Of a DNA stretch of 64,000 bases, positions 44,300-56,247 are shown one piece after another. The position numbers and the translations under genes are program-made. This DNA is from Acheta domesticus. Its lineage: Eukaryota > Arthropoda > Insecta > Orthoptera > Gryllidae. The DNA lies in the NCBI GenBank assembly GCA_031308135.1, contig JAHLJT010008446.1, positions 162,623,532-162,687,531 of the forward strand, in the 5' to 3' direction. Position 1 is the first letter of the stretch. Every line of letters begins with the position of its first letter. The notes beneath the pieces are model-generated. The model had not been told where the DNA came from. It made no database searches and saw only the letters and a list, made by a program, of their open reading frames with translations.

Positions 44300-45122
44300 A
44301 CTGTTACACAGGCAAACACAAAAAAAAGTTGTCGGACCCAAAGCCTTAACACATGTTTCTCTTTGCACTTCAACGCGCTTATTCCGAATCTAAAGCCAGA
44401 ATTGCGCCACCACACTCCCATTTTTTATATCGCGAAAAACGATTGTGGCATTTTATTTTTTGTTTTCGGACGTTGTTGTCAGACCCGAAGGCTTGACACA
44501 TGTTTCTCTACGTGTGTCGACGCTCTGAATCTGAAGCAAGAATTGTGCCATCACTATCCAGATGTCTTTTAATCCCATAAAACCACCCTCAAATTTACAC
44601 TCATTTTACGGTGTTTTTTCGTGATTAATAATGAATTGGAAGGTGGTGGCGCAATTCTGGCTTCAGATCCAGATTTAGCGCGTCGTTATACCTAGAGAAA
44701 CATGTGTCAAGTCGTTGGGTCTGACAACAATCCCCGAAACAAAAAATACAATTTCACGGTGGTCATTTGCAATTTAAAAAAAAACTGGACGTGGCGGAAT
44801 TCTGGCTTGAGATTCAGCTTCTGCGCGTCGACACACACAGAGAAACGTGTCATATCTTTGTGCTTGACAACAACCCCCGAAAACAAAAAACAAAAAACAA
44901 AAAAAAAAAAAAAAAAAGAAGAGAAATACAATTTCACAACGGTTTGTTGCGATTTAATAAAATTGGAAGGTAGTGGTGATGGTTGTGCAATTCTAGCTTC
45001 AGATTCGGATTCAGCGCGTCGACATTCATAAATAATCCTGTGTCAAGTGTTCGGGTCTGACAACAACTCCCGAAAACAAAAGAGTACAATTTCATGGTTT
45101 TTTCGCGATTTAAAAAAATAAC
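44300..45122. repeat. Inverted array of five ~150-bp units
   Basis: Two minus units (44300-44430, 44430-44568) and three plus units (44636-44785, 44786-44962, 44963-45122) share CAATTCTGGCTTCAGATCC-like, GCGCGTCGACA, AGAGAAACATGTGTCAAG, GTCTGACAACAACCCCCGAA and ACAATTTCACGG blocks. The arrangement is 2 inverted : 3 direct around a centre near 44600. One plus unit has an expanded A-rich tract (44885-44920). No coding function. Confidence 0.8.
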
Positions 45123-47560
45123 ATGTTTCTTAAATAAGGTGGCATTATACGAAGCAAAAACATTGTTTTTCATTTGATTGTTCAACTTCATGAATCACTC
45201 GCAATTACTTTAATTTTCTCATCTAGGTGTAGTTTATAATGACTAAACTTTTTCAATGAATGAACATTAGAGACCTTGAATGGCCTATTTTCTTTTGATA
45301 CACCGCTTCGTCTTCGCGTTACAGACTGCCGTGCACACGTGAAGTTTCCAGGAGTTTCATAGGATGACGACCAGCGTCCAACTGGCCACCTTCAAACTCA
45401 TACAATATTTGTGGGATGGAAACTGAAATGTAGTCTGTGTTGGGAAGGTAATATAACTTGACCACAAAGATCGTTCTAAATATTTTCACTGGAAAATGCT
45501 ACGGCATTGCTATTTACTAAACTGTAAACATAAACGCTAAATTTCATTACAGTTTTTTAAGATGTTTCCTTAGTAGATTTTAGTAGTAACAACTCGTTTT
45601 ACCAAATACGTATGTTTGTTATATTTTAAGACACTACAATAATTGAATTTTAGAAGCATTTATTGTAAAGCATCTAGGAATTTTCATCGAAATCTTTTGA
45701 ACCTAAAAAATGTTTTAAATATAATTATTCATATTGTTTAAAATATATATTAACAATGCATACAATTACAATTTTGCAATGAAATTTCATTGCGGATGGG
45801 ATATCTGTCATCTATCGAATAAGGTAGTTTAACCTTGGCGATTCTTTTTATATGTATTATTGCAATGGAGGTTCCCTAGTGATTTTCTGTATGTTACGGT
45901 TAGAATAAAAAAATTGCAATTTTACTTAATTTATAAAGAATAAATATTTTAAAAATCGCAATGATACTTTGGACGTTCACTAGTGATCTTTTTTTTAGCG
46001 TAAAGTCTGTTTGCATGCCCTTCCTGATCGAGAGGAAGAGAGAATGTAACGGGATTTCATTCCAATAATGCGTAGATTGAGCAGATGTATTCGCATTCGA
46101 ATATTATAGAATAAAAACATCAAATTAACAGTTGTAGAAGGATGATTCTGAATTATTGAGTGATAAATTGAATTGAAAATATAAACTTAAAGTTTATATT
46201 GGTTCATTTAGTAATTTCTATACTTGTGTAAATAATGTAGGTTTTGGTGATGTGTAATCCTACTCGGGTGATCATTTAAGACACAAAATTGAATATTTCT
46301 TAATTTGAAAACTTTAACATTCCATTCATCCAATTCAATGCAGTTTGCAGCAATCAGCTTATAGTGTGTTCCCTATTTTTTAACGATAATGGTTAAACAA
46401 GAGGAACAAATATTTTCTGTCTCTCGGTTTTAACAGGAGCCTTTGAAAAAAAAATTAATAATTCAGTCATTCCGATAAAAAAGCAGAAACTATCGTTTCG
46501 GCTTAATGCACCTTGAAATAAAATTGTTTCTAATAATTTCATCTCTACTTGATAAAGATATCGACTCACACATTAATGGTCTTAAAAGAGAATATAAAAC
46601 ACAAAAAAAAGTTGTGTTCATACTCGCTGTAAAACGGAGTCAGAGTAATTAAATTGGCCATAGAATTTGCTTACAAGCTAAGTGCTTTTTAAGCGTATGT
46701 GCCGGGCAAAAGCAGGACATTGGAGAACTGTTTTTTCAGTATGCTTGTTTAGAGCGAATCAATTAAGTGCAAACAAATGGGGTCATTGTAAGATGCTAAT
46801 TTATTATAAACAATTACCTATCTCGAGAACGAAATATGATTGCACCAATCCGATTCCTAAATTTTGTATCGCGTTTAAATTCCATTCAAATGAGACGATA
46901 AAAAAATTTGCAACAATTGCAAATTTATAAACAATTTTCAACTTTTGCAAATCTAAAGGGGGGAGTCTCCCTGTGTCACCGAGCCGAAAATCGCGAATTA
47001 ACAATTTTGCAACAAATTAACAATTTTATAAACAAATTCGAAATATGCGTTAGAACAGCCGGGAATGCTCCACGAATTGTGTCTGAAATGAACATTTTAA
47101 AATGGCAGTTTGACACGAGTTATAATTTCCTTGCTAATAGTTGGTATAATTGTTGCTAAAATGATAAATATTTATTGATCTTTTGACAGTAAATCTGAAC
47201 GGGCTAGTATAATTCTTACTAAAATGCTAAATATTTACTGCTCCAGAATTACCGACAGTAATTCTGGACGGAAGACCACCGTTCAGAAATATTTTTTCGT
47301 AAGCCAAAATCCCTCCTTCGGCAGGGAAATACTACGATATTTCCGCATCATACGTGAGCGAAATGGGTCCCCTCCTCCTGAGACAGAGGCGCTTCTACCC
47401 CCTGGGAATTTGCACCAATCACACACAGCTGCGGTGTACCTGCTAGCGATTGGTCAACGCCTCCCTCCCCCTGGCCGCGGGGTGTCCAAGTTGCGCCTTT
47501 GAGAAGATAGAATTTCAGCCGCGGGGTTTTCTGAGGGGTAGTGTACTTTGTGCGCTCATC
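45123..47560. other. Unassigned AT-rich stretch
   Basis: About 2.4 kb with no supported gene, repeat pair or RNA. At 47330-47510 there is a modest GC rise without a recognisable product. Confidence 0.35.
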
Positions 47561-48401
47561 GATGGCAGATGGCAGGAGTAGGTGGCATGTCCAAATAGCT
47601 ATTCGAGACTAAAGATATAGAAAGCTAATCCGGAAAATTTGTGTCATACTGTAGCACCACTAGTTGTCACTTTCGAACAGTATTTTTTAGAATGGAGATT
47701 AATTTTATGTTATGACAAAAGAAAATGACCCATTTCTCTACAACATTGTTTTTGCATTTTTCGTCGTTTTGGAATATTTGTCATTTTTTACCCTTTTCGG
47801 TCAATTTGAGAGCATTTTTCGCTGTATTCCTTCATTTTAATATCATTTTAATGGAATATGTGTCAAATAATATTTACGAGATGCAACAAATGTACTCCAT
47901 AGAATTCTTGAACAGCGTATTCGATTCCTTCGCCCAGAAATTGTAATATCAGCCATTACATGTAATCTAAGGTGCCTGTGATGCCTGTCAGCACCATTGT
48001 CGGCTCGACCGATTTTGCGTTAAGACATATTTCTGGTATAGAGCAGTCCATAACAAACGTTCTCAAGCTGAGTTCACATGAACGAAGGGAAGAAGCCTAT
48101 AGAATCAGTGACATATCCAACAGCTTCAGTTTTCATTAGAACTGGTTTTAATAACATTCTTACCTCATTTTTCTTTACATTTAGGGCATTTTAAGAACAT
48201 TTTAAGAGCATTTTATTGATTAATGTTTTGTAAACTAGATGAAATCCTGAATTATATTCAGTTAATATTTTAGCTTGGAAAATAACTAAAAGATTATATG
48301 AAAAACCAGATTTAAAAAATTTCATTTGTTTTTATAGGTAAAGTTTCTACTTGTAGTTACTAAACTATTATTTAAGGAATATATTTTTATCTAATAGAGA
48401 T

Positions 48402-48868
48402 ACTAGCTTGAGAGCTAAGGCTGGAGTTCTGTAGCTGTCTGGAGAATTCTAGCGGCGAGCTACTCTGATTGGTAGTTTTCCGTGATTTCTCCGATCAATA
48501 CCAGGCGAATGCCGGAGCAGTGCCAAACGGGCCATGGACCGCGCGCGTCCTTTGCTTCCTCTACCTTGTTCTTTCCTTGCCCCTGACTTACACATTCTTA
48601 TACTCACAAGCACTACTCTACCATACATGTCGGGAGATCAGTTGGAAGCTTAGAGTTTGCCCGGCTGGGGCAATACCCCGCTGATGGGAGATACCTGGTT
48701 TGGAAAACCCGTGCATGCCGGCGTAGGTCGGAGCCAGAGCTCCGACCTACGCTGGGGGTGATCACCGCCACCTCCCGCGAAAAACAATATGACCTATACT
48801 TATGGGACTAATGAATATAGCAGTTGACGGAATCACTAATCAATTACTCGTTGGATCTATCAATCAGG
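48402..48868 (+). mobile_element. SINE-A copy, 5'-truncated
   Basis: ACTAGCTTGAGAGCTAAGG, GGCGAGCTACTCTGATTGGT, GATCAATACCAGGCGAATGC, CCATGGACCGCGCGCGTCC, GGGAGATACCTGGTTTGGAA and a CAATTACTC...CTATCAATC tail match the full copy at 17694. The tRNA-like head is missing. At 48716-48765 a local inverted repeat GCGTAGGTCGGAGC/GCTCCGACCTACGC is present. Confidence 0.75.
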
Positions 48869-49490
48869 AGTGGGTCTAGCCAATCATTTTGGTGGGGGCA
48901 TCGTAGAGTTTTGCTTAAAAATAAACATATTTGTCATTATATTGTGCATTATCATGTACTGTAGATATGACTCTGTAAAATATTAATGTTTAAATAATTA
49001 TATAATTCCAACACAAATATTTAAATCATTTTGCCAAATAAACGAAGGTACGAAAACTCTAGACCTTTTTTGGGGGGACATGGCCCCATGACCCCCCCTT
49101 GGTTCCGTGAGTGCTATCAATCGAGTAAACACTGCATCGTTATGCAAATTTGTGAAAGAGATATGCAGCCAGAACTTCAACAAACTTCAGTTTGTTTCAA
49201 ATAGCACCGAAAATAACAGACGTGGTAGGAAACTAACTTCAGTAACCACACAGTCAGTACAGCCAAAAGCTTATTAATGCTCTAGGAAACCGTTACGCGC
49301 ATACAAGAACATGCCATCCAACTTTTTCCTTCCAAAAGTTGTGACGTCATTCTGGACTTCTCTATTATTTGACGAACGTATCATTAATAAGATATTGTGA
49401 CAAAAATTGTCTTTGCCTGCTGTATATACTGTTTTCGTGAAAAAACCGGAAATAACAAATTACTAATCATCAACATTCTTCAAACAATTC
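48869..49490. other. Unassigned stretch
   Basis: No supported feature. A short G-run/C-run inverted pair lies at 49063-49100. Confidence 0.3.
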
Positions 49491-49493
49491 GGA

Positions 49494-49720
49494 CATGACG
49501 CTACTCGCCAAAGCAAAATGGAGCCGGAGCACAATCCCCAAGCCGCGTTCTGTGGGCCGCGGGCTGTGGAGGTCATCCAACGGTGCCCTACCCCCGCGCG
49601 CGCCCCACTTGGGTGTGGCAGCTGAGGAAGCGGAAACCTGTTTGCGGCAAGCGGTCGCCATTGAGAGCGGCCTGCCGCTAGGTGGCGCGCCTCACTCACT
49701 TCACGCAACAGCGTTTTGAC
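49494..49720. other. GC-rich block
   Basis: About 225 bp with many CpG and GCGCGC words. ORFs are open on both strands (103 codons minus, 74 plus), as expected by chance in GC-rich DNA. No family match. It could be a promoter island or the core of an unrecognised element. Confidence 0.3.
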
Positions 49721-49972
49721 CTTCAAGGACACTGCCAAGAACACCTCAAACTGACGCTTTCCATTTCTTGTCATTGGAAGATTTGTAATGTTACACTTGT
49801 GTCATACTTAACAACTAGTTCAAATGCAATTAAAGAGAGTGTCAATGACACAGCATGACATTGTAATCAGTGGCATAGCTACCTATTAGGCTGCAACGCG
49901 GAGCCTACCCAAACATTTAAAAAAACACAATAACTGTTTTCATTACTTCGTAATGTGCTTATTGATAATTTT

Positions 49973-51486
49973 ACTTTCCCTATACTATACGTACACGGAA
50001 AGTTACGTAATGCTGTGCGAAAAAACGGTGAATTTTCGTCAGAAAAACTCTTATTACAGGGCCCTGGTAACTAAAAACTGGATTAATCCAGTTGCTAAAT
50101 TAAGGGAAATAACTCTTTAACGTGTGGTGCAGCCAGAATCCCTGTTTTGTGGCTCCTTGATACCAAAAAACCAATTGAAAGGAAAAAGTCTGTCCGTCCG
50201 TGTGTGAACAACGCTAGCGACTAAACCACTTAGTCAATATTTTCCAAAATCGATACCCCCCGATCGTTCTGGCTGAACTCGTGGCCCCTTGAATTTCAAA
50301 CCGATATTTTAATTTTGGGGGGTACTTTACATAAAGCTCCTCGGACATTTTCAAAATTTTCTTAAAAACGGCTCCAATTTTTTTCTTTAAATTTAATGTA
50401 ACAACAGAGTAAAATACACTTATTAAGGAGGTATAGGTCCGATTTTCACGGTTAACTCTGAATTTTCGAAAATTGCAAAAGTCTGAATTTTATTCGGCGT
50501 CTTCCTTCAGCTAAAAAATTGCAGATCGATATTTTTCCTTCAAATAAAATTTGTTCTTCATAGTCAGTTCTTTCTTTAAGGACACGTATATTGTGTTGAA
50601 AATTTTAGAAGTTTTCGCACAATATTGTGTGCAATATGTGCAATTTTAAAAAATTACAAAAACAAGATTTTTACAAAAATGGATCCAAACATTTTCTTTA
50701 AACTATTGGTAGGGATACTGATAAATGTACTCTATTAGATGGCATAAACGCCATATTGCTTTTTTTTTAAATTGCAAAAATGTAATTTGTTTTACTTGTC
50801 TCTCACGTCGTTAATATTTACATTAACGTTGAATTGTTAACATTATTATATTCATGAGTATATGTGCTTTAAATAACTTCATATAAAGGTTCTCGAAAAC
50901 TCAATAGTTTTCTGTGAACACTAGCCCAAAATTTCGCAGTTTCAGAAAGATTCCAACGCCATTTTCTGAAAAATGGTTCAAAATTCAAATTTTTTTCTTC
51001 AAACTTCGCACGGATAGTGCCAATTGCACTCTTTAATACGACGTAAAGTTCATTTTGGGGTAATTTTTCGTTTTTTCAAAAATTACACAGAAGTCATTTT
51101 TTTGAAAGATCTCTCACACCGTTAATGTGCACGTTTCCCACAATTTGTAAACACTACTGTATTTGTGAGCTAAAGTGCTTTAAATAACGTTAAGTGAAGT
51201 TTTTCAAAAACACAAAAGATTCCTGTGAAAAACAGCTTCAATATTTCGCATTACAGTAGCGCTGAAACGCTATTCTTTTATAAACGGCTTCAATTTTTTT
51301 TTTAAATTGCCTTTTCGGACGAGGTTTTACTGTCTTTAATATTCTTAAAATAACATTTCCATTCTACTACTAAGAAACCGAAAAATTAAGAAAATGTTAG
51401 AAAAATAATTATGGCGGCGATAGATGGCAGCTGTCAAGAGGGTGTTCAGAAGCCGTTGCGATTCTGCTCGGATACCTGGTACTAGT
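49973..51486 (+). mobile_element. H family copy 6 (longest)
   Basis: ACTTTCCCTATACTATACGT + ACACGGAAAGT starts it; then TTTCGTCAGAAAAACTCTTA, TTAACGTGTGGTGCAGCCAG, CTGTCCGTCCGTGTGTGAAC, CGCTAGCGACTAAACCAC, a body of about 1 kb with repeated TTTTC-AAAA-CGGTTCCAA words, CGGCGATAGATGGCAGCTGT, and a decayed right end GGTACTAGT at 51486. Non-coding. Confidence 0.65.
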
Positions 51487-51542
51487 TGAATGTGGCGGCG
51501 CTGACGCTTTAAACTTTCTTCAGTTATTTGACTTTTCTTTTT

Positions 51543-52110
51543 ACTTTCTCGCCTTACGAATGCTTCGTATGAAGAGAAAGTTATGTAATCGAGTGCCGGA
51601 AAACGGGGAATTTTCGCCAGAAAAACTCTTATAGCAGGGGTCTTGTAACGAAAAAGTGGATAAAACCTGTTGCTAAATTTAGAAAAAAAACTCTATCTCG
51701 TGGTGAAGCCAAAATCCATGTTTTTTTTTTCTTGGTACTGCAAAATCCACTGACGGCAAAACGCCAGTCTGTCGATCTGTGGTCAACGCTAGCGCCTAAA
51801 CCGTTCAGCCGATTTTCTACAAAATAGATATTCCCTGATCGTTTTTACTGATGTCAAAGCTCCTGGAATTTGAAACCGATATTTTAAATTTTGGGGCTAC
51901 TTTACATGAAGCCCGTCGGAGAGTTTCGAAGTTAAAAGAAATTGGCTCTAAATTTTTTTATTAAATTTTGTTGTTGAATAGTGCGAAGAACGTTTAAGGG
52001 AATGACTTAGGTATCATTTTCATTGATATCCCCAATTTTTCGAAAATTGCAAAAAACTATTTAAAATTGCAAAATTGAAGATAGAGATTTTGGCTTCAGA
52101 CAAAGTCGAT
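51543..52110 (+). mobile_element. H family copy 7, 3'-truncated
   Basis: ACTTTCTCGCCTTACGAATG ... CGTATGAAGAGAAAGT hairpin end, then GGAATTTTCGCCAGAAAAAC, AACTCTATCTCGTGGTGAAG and AACGCTAGCGCCTAAACCGT. The GACG microsatellite is replaced by GACGGCAAAACGCCAGTC. The copy stops near 52110. Confidence 0.6.
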
Positions 52111-52578
52111 TGTACAGTTCTGGAAACAAACATTGATCGCGGCCGTCTGCGGCTAAGTTCAGCTTGTGCACGGCTTGGGCAGTCCTTGTCATGACGAAAC
52201 GTCGCAGGCGGAGCTCCACAAACCTACGCAACCAATCTCAACACAGGGGGGAATGCCCTAAACAAAAGTACGTCGTAGAAGACGCGTCGCTAGTTCGGAT
52301 GTGGAAATATTTTGAAATAAAAACACAAGGTATGAAACACTTTTATAAAAATGAAAGTATATTTATTCAAATATATATGAATACATACACTTAACCAATA
52401 TTAACACAATTTTATTTGAAGAAATTACGTTGATGTGAGATAAAATAACACTAATTTTAAACCAATTACTTTCTTATACGCATTTTAATTCCAATATTGT
52501 TGTTCATACACAATCCATGAAATTTATCAAATGTCCAGTTTACTACACATTTTTTCCATAAGAATTAATATCAAAGCA

Positions 52579-53578
52579 NNNNNNNNNNNNNNNNNNNNNN
52601 NNNNNNNNNNNNNNNNNNNNNNNNNNNNNNNNNNNNNNNNNNNNNNNNNNNNNNNNNNNNNNNNNNNNNNNNNNNNNNNNNNNNNNNNNNNNNNNNNNNN
52701 NNNNNNNNNNNNNNNNNNNNNNNNNNNNNNNNNNNNNNNNNNNNNNNNNNNNNNNNNNNNNNNNNNNNNNNNNNNNNNNNNNNNNNNNNNNNNNNNNNNN
52801 NNNNNNNNNNNNNNNNNNNNNNNNNNNNNNNNNNNNNNNNNNNNNNNNNNNNNNNNNNNNNNNNNNNNNNNNNNNNNNNNNNNNNNNNNNNNNNNNNNNN
52901 NNNNNNNNNNNNNNNNNNNNNNNNNNNNNNNNNNNNNNNNNNNNNNNNNNNNNNNNNNNNNNNNNNNNNNNNNNNNNNNNNNNNNNNNNNNNNNNNNNNN
53001 NNNNNNNNNNNNNNNNNNNNNNNNNNNNNNNNNNNNNNNNNNNNNNNNNNNNNNNNNNNNNNNNNNNNNNNNNNNNNNNNNNNNNNNNNNNNNNNNNNNN
53101 NNNNNNNNNNNNNNNNNNNNNNNNNNNNNNNNNNNNNNNNNNNNNNNNNNNNNNNNNNNNNNNNNNNNNNNNNNNNNNNNNNNNNNNNNNNNNNNNNNNN
53201 NNNNNNNNNNNNNNNNNNNNNNNNNNNNNNNNNNNNNNNNNNNNNNNNNNNNNNNNNNNNNNNNNNNNNNNNNNNNNNNNNNNNNNNNNNNNNNNNNNNN
53301 NNNNNNNNNNNNNNNNNNNNNNNNNNNNNNNNNNNNNNNNNNNNNNNNNNNNNNNNNNNNNNNNNNNNNNNNNNNNNNNNNNNNNNNNNNNNNNNNNNNN
53401 NNNNNNNNNNNNNNNNNNNNNNNNNNNNNNNNNNNNNNNNNNNNNNNNNNNNNNNNNNNNNNNNNNNNNNNNNNNNNNNNNNNNNNNNNNNNNNNNNNNN
53501 NNNNNNNNNNNNNNNNNNNNNNNNNNNNNNNNNNNNNNNNNNNNNNNNNNNNNNNNNNNNNNNNNNNNNNNNNNNNNN
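52579..53578. other. Assembly gap (1000 N)
   Basis: Exactly 1000 unresolved bases. The round number suggests a scaffolding placeholder rather than a measured gap length. Confidence 1.
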
Positions 53579-53778
53579 GCCTTGATTGAGAGAATTAACC
53601 AGAGAAGTTAATGCATCACTAGAAGATTGAGAAAGAATGTGCAAGATTTAAAATTGAGATAACTGAAGTGTTTGTTCTGTGCACTTATTTTCTTTGTATC
53701 TCCACAAACATTGTACAGACGAAATTTGTGTTGGGCAGGAAAACCCCGACATTTTTAGTATTTATAAAAGAAAAAAGG

Positions 53779-54121
53779 TATAATAATAATAACAACAATA
53801 ACAACAACGCCGGCCTCGTGGCGCCGACGCGCAGACGGTTGCGGCAGCCGTCGTCTGCACCGAGGACGCTACAGGTTCGAGTCCTGAGTAGGCATGGTTT
53901 TTCTTGTGATTGTCTCTTCATTCCTCGTATCATCCTATTACCTCATTATTCATAATTCAACGCGTAACATCCTTGTGTTATCAAGGGATACACACCCGTA
54001 AAATGTTGATCTCCATAATTACACATGTTCATATCTCCGGGTCTCGGAAGATATAGCGTGGTCAAATGTGGTCTATACGCAAATAATATAATAATATATA
54101 ATAATAATAATAATAATAATA
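53779..54121 (+). mobile_element. tRNA-derived SINE inside a TAA tract
   Basis: (TAA/CAA)n at 53779-53808 is followed by GCCGGCCTCGTGGCGCCGAC (A-box-like head) and CAGGTTCGAGTCCTGAG with a perfect B box (about 53872). A unique body follows, and the element ends in (TAA)n at 54081-54121. The body matches no other SINE in the window. Confidence 0.7.
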
Positions 54122-54332
54122 AATACATTTGAGGAAATAAACGTAGAAATGTCGGTGAAATATAATATTAAACAAAATGCCTTCCTTTTTGTTTGTGCTG
54201 GCAGTGTAAAGTAGGCGCGCGGCTGTGTTCAGACGGCTCCTACAAGCCCCTCTGCACGAGAGCTCCTGCAAGAGTACTCCAGCACTTATTAACGAAATCA
54301 CAATCCACGCACGAAATTTGCAGAAAAAGAAA

Positions 54333-55099
54333 ACTAGTGGTGCTTCCAACGCACATACTTTTTTGCATTGCTTCTATATGGTCCTAAATGCTATTCCACT
54401 ACTTCATAAACCAGCAAAAGTGTATTCTACCAGCAAAACGTTTTCCGTACCGAGACCCGACGTACGAAACTCAAAGTTAACGAGCCGGCACTTATCCCAC
54501 TACGCCAAACTAGCACCGCATGTGTCGAACAGAGCCATCAAAGAATCGAACCGACCTATAAAATGGTAAATGATAAAGAAGTAATTGATACGATGGTACA
54601 TACGCTTTACAAATCCAAGAAGAAACGTGAAAAACTAGTTAAAACTTAAAAATTTGAACAAATATTTACAGACACTTCCAATTTATCGTAATTATCAATA
54701 TTTGAGATTCCAATGGTTTCACATGGTTTTAAATAAAGTTTATTACAATTCTGAATTATTTCCTGTGACAACAGAGAATTTTGACAAATAATATTCCGCG
54801 ACCAGATCACGAACCGCCGAAGCTTCCCTCGGAAGACCTGTACCAATCCTCGCTGATTAACGACTGCGACCAAAATGGATAGGCATGACATTTACACTAT
54901 CAAATAGTAATAGAGTATGGTGGTTTCATTTCTCGCATTAGGAAACGAAAATATCCAGAGAATGTAAGAAAAATGTCCTTTAGGCGCTCAGGGGAAGGTA
55001 TCTGGGAACATCATCATTCATAACAGAAAAACAAGTTCAATTTAGAGATTAGAAAACTAAGATCTCCGATAAAGTCTGTGAATTCTTAGCACCACTAGT
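54333..55099 (+). mobile_element. ACTAGTGGTGCT-family element, complete 767-bp copy
   Basis: A 12-bp perfect inverted terminus ACTAGTGGTGCT is at 54333 and 55088-55099. The left half is shared with 12625 and 44062 (CATAAACCAGCAAAAGTG, CCGTACCGAGACCCG). The right half is shared with 22690-23279 (TTTACAAATCC, GAGAATTTTGACAAATAATA, AAAAATGTCCTTTAGGCGC). A tRNA-like module lies on the minus strand at 54775-54890. No protein; superfamily undetermined because no TSD could be fixed. Confidence 0.65.
54775..54890 (-). other. tRNA-like module, diverged
   Basis: Aligned position by position with 22945-23075. The minus strand has TGGTCGCAGTCGTTAATCAG and GCGGTTCGTGATCTGG (B box GGTTCGTGATC with mismatch). 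Confidence 0.55.
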
Positions 55100-55242
55100 T
55101 TTTTAACTTTAGCAACAGTTTTATCCACTTTGTCGTTACCAGGACCTCTGCTATATGGGTTTTTCTGGCGAAAATTCCACGTTTTCCGGTGCACGATTAC
55201 ATAACATTCTTTTCTTACAAAGTATTCGTAAGGCGAGAAAGT
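55100..55242 (-). mobile_element. H family end fragment
   Basis: TAGCAACAGTTTTATCCACT, TTTTCTGGCGAAAATTCCAC and ACAAAGTATTCGTAAGGCGA + GAAAGT: the hairpin terminus in reverse orientation, directly after the element end at 55099. Confidence 0.65.
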
Positions 55243-55577
55243 AATAATAATTTCGGAACCGTTAGGGACATGTAAGTTCTTCGCATGTATTCTGGTTATA
55301 TTGTATTTGAATTTAACGTTAAAATACTCATAATTTTACTTAAATTGGTTCATACAGGTATACACTAGACAACGACTTTTTTGACATGTCATACGCTTCA
55401 GAATTCGAATAACACAGTTGACAAATTGTTTAAAAGATGCAGTTTGGGAAAACACAGACAAGTCCTGTCTATTTATCTGCATTGACTCTATTCGTGAGTA
55501 GAAGTACTTGAAATGATTTCTATAAAGTGTCTACACTCTTCAACGTTTTTTCCTGTAACATCACATTCATCAAATTA

Positions 55578-55622
55578 ACATCCCCATCCGGGGACCGAAC
55601 CCGGCATCTTCCGAACTGAAGA
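55578..55622 (-). other. tRNA-like 3' half
   Basis: The minus strand reads GATGCCGGGTTCGGTCCCCG + GATGGGG, with a perfect B box and T-arm pairing. Only this half is present; it is probably a SINE fragment. Confidence 0.5.
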
Positions 55623-55705
55623 GTTTTTCTGGCGAAAATTCCCAGTTTTCCGGCGCACGATTACATAACTTTCTCTTCTTACGAAGTATTCGTAAGGCGA
55701 GAAGT
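55615..55705 (-). mobile_element. H family end fragment
   Basis: AGTTTTTCTGGCGAAAATTC ... ACTTTCTCTTCTTACGAAGT + ATTCGTAAGGCGAGAAGT, the same hairpin terminus in reverse. Confidence 0.65.
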
Positions 55706-56245
55706 AAAAAGCAAGCACTAATGATTAGTATATATGTCCCTAAGAATACCTGGCCACCCTCATCGGCTAAACTCAGTCGAGAGATTTTGCTGGCAAAAGT
55801 GTTCAGAAGGCGATCCAAACACCGCCCGTGTGCGTGATATATAGGTAAATTGCAAGGAAAAAGGAATTTAATGTATTGCGCCATTATTCTTACTTTTACA
55901 AAATTAAATTATTTTTATATCATAGACCGTCAAAACCGACCATGAAATTGCACTCGTAAAATAAAGAGATCACTATTAACAGAAATGCATTATAGAAGTT
56001 ACCTCGGGAAGAGAATCACGCATCATGAAAGAATTCTAGCGACCGGAATTCATTTCGAAGTTGAACTGTTACCCATTCATCAGAAGAAGTTCAATCATTG
56101 TGGGACACCAGTATATTCAGAATTTAAAACAAAACAAACCGCTATTTTGTCGGGGGATGTATAAAACTGTATTAGATTTCAATGACAAAACTGTATTATT
56201 CTTTATTAACTGTTCAACAGATTTTGTGTGTATACGCAACCAATA
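55706..56245. other. Unassigned AT-rich stretch
   Basis: No supported gene. The minus-strand 104-codon ORF at 55570-55884 is partly built from the H-family fragment and is not considered real. Confidence 0.35.
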
Positions 56246-56247
56246 TA

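Larger units (their letters stand above)
44062..47664 (+). mobile_element. ACTAGTGGTGCT-family element, possible 3.6-kb copy
   Basis: The left end ACTAGTGATGCTTCCACTGC and the next 130 bp match 54333. A right end GTGTCATACTGTAGCACCAC + TAGT is at 47664. Whether the two belong together is uncertain: the interior contains the five-unit array (44300-45122) and about 2.4 kb without recognised content. No transposase. Confidence 0.4.

Noticed and set aside
49463..49774. A 103-codon minus-strand ORF
   Set aside because: GC-rich block with open frames on both strands; no similarity.
52531..53644. Two ORFs of more than 350 codons spanning the N run
   Set aside because: They consist of unknown bases; the real codons at each side are few and unrelated.
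54333..55099. CACTA (CMC) assignment for the ACTAGTGGTGCT element
   Set aside because: The tips resemble CACTA only if a flanking C is present; every left end is preceded by A or T, and no 2-3 bp TSD was seen.
55570..55884. A 104-codon minus-strand ORF with a hydrophobic stretch
   Set aside because: Part of it translates a hairpin-family repeat end and a tRNA-like fragment, so it is a chance ORF.
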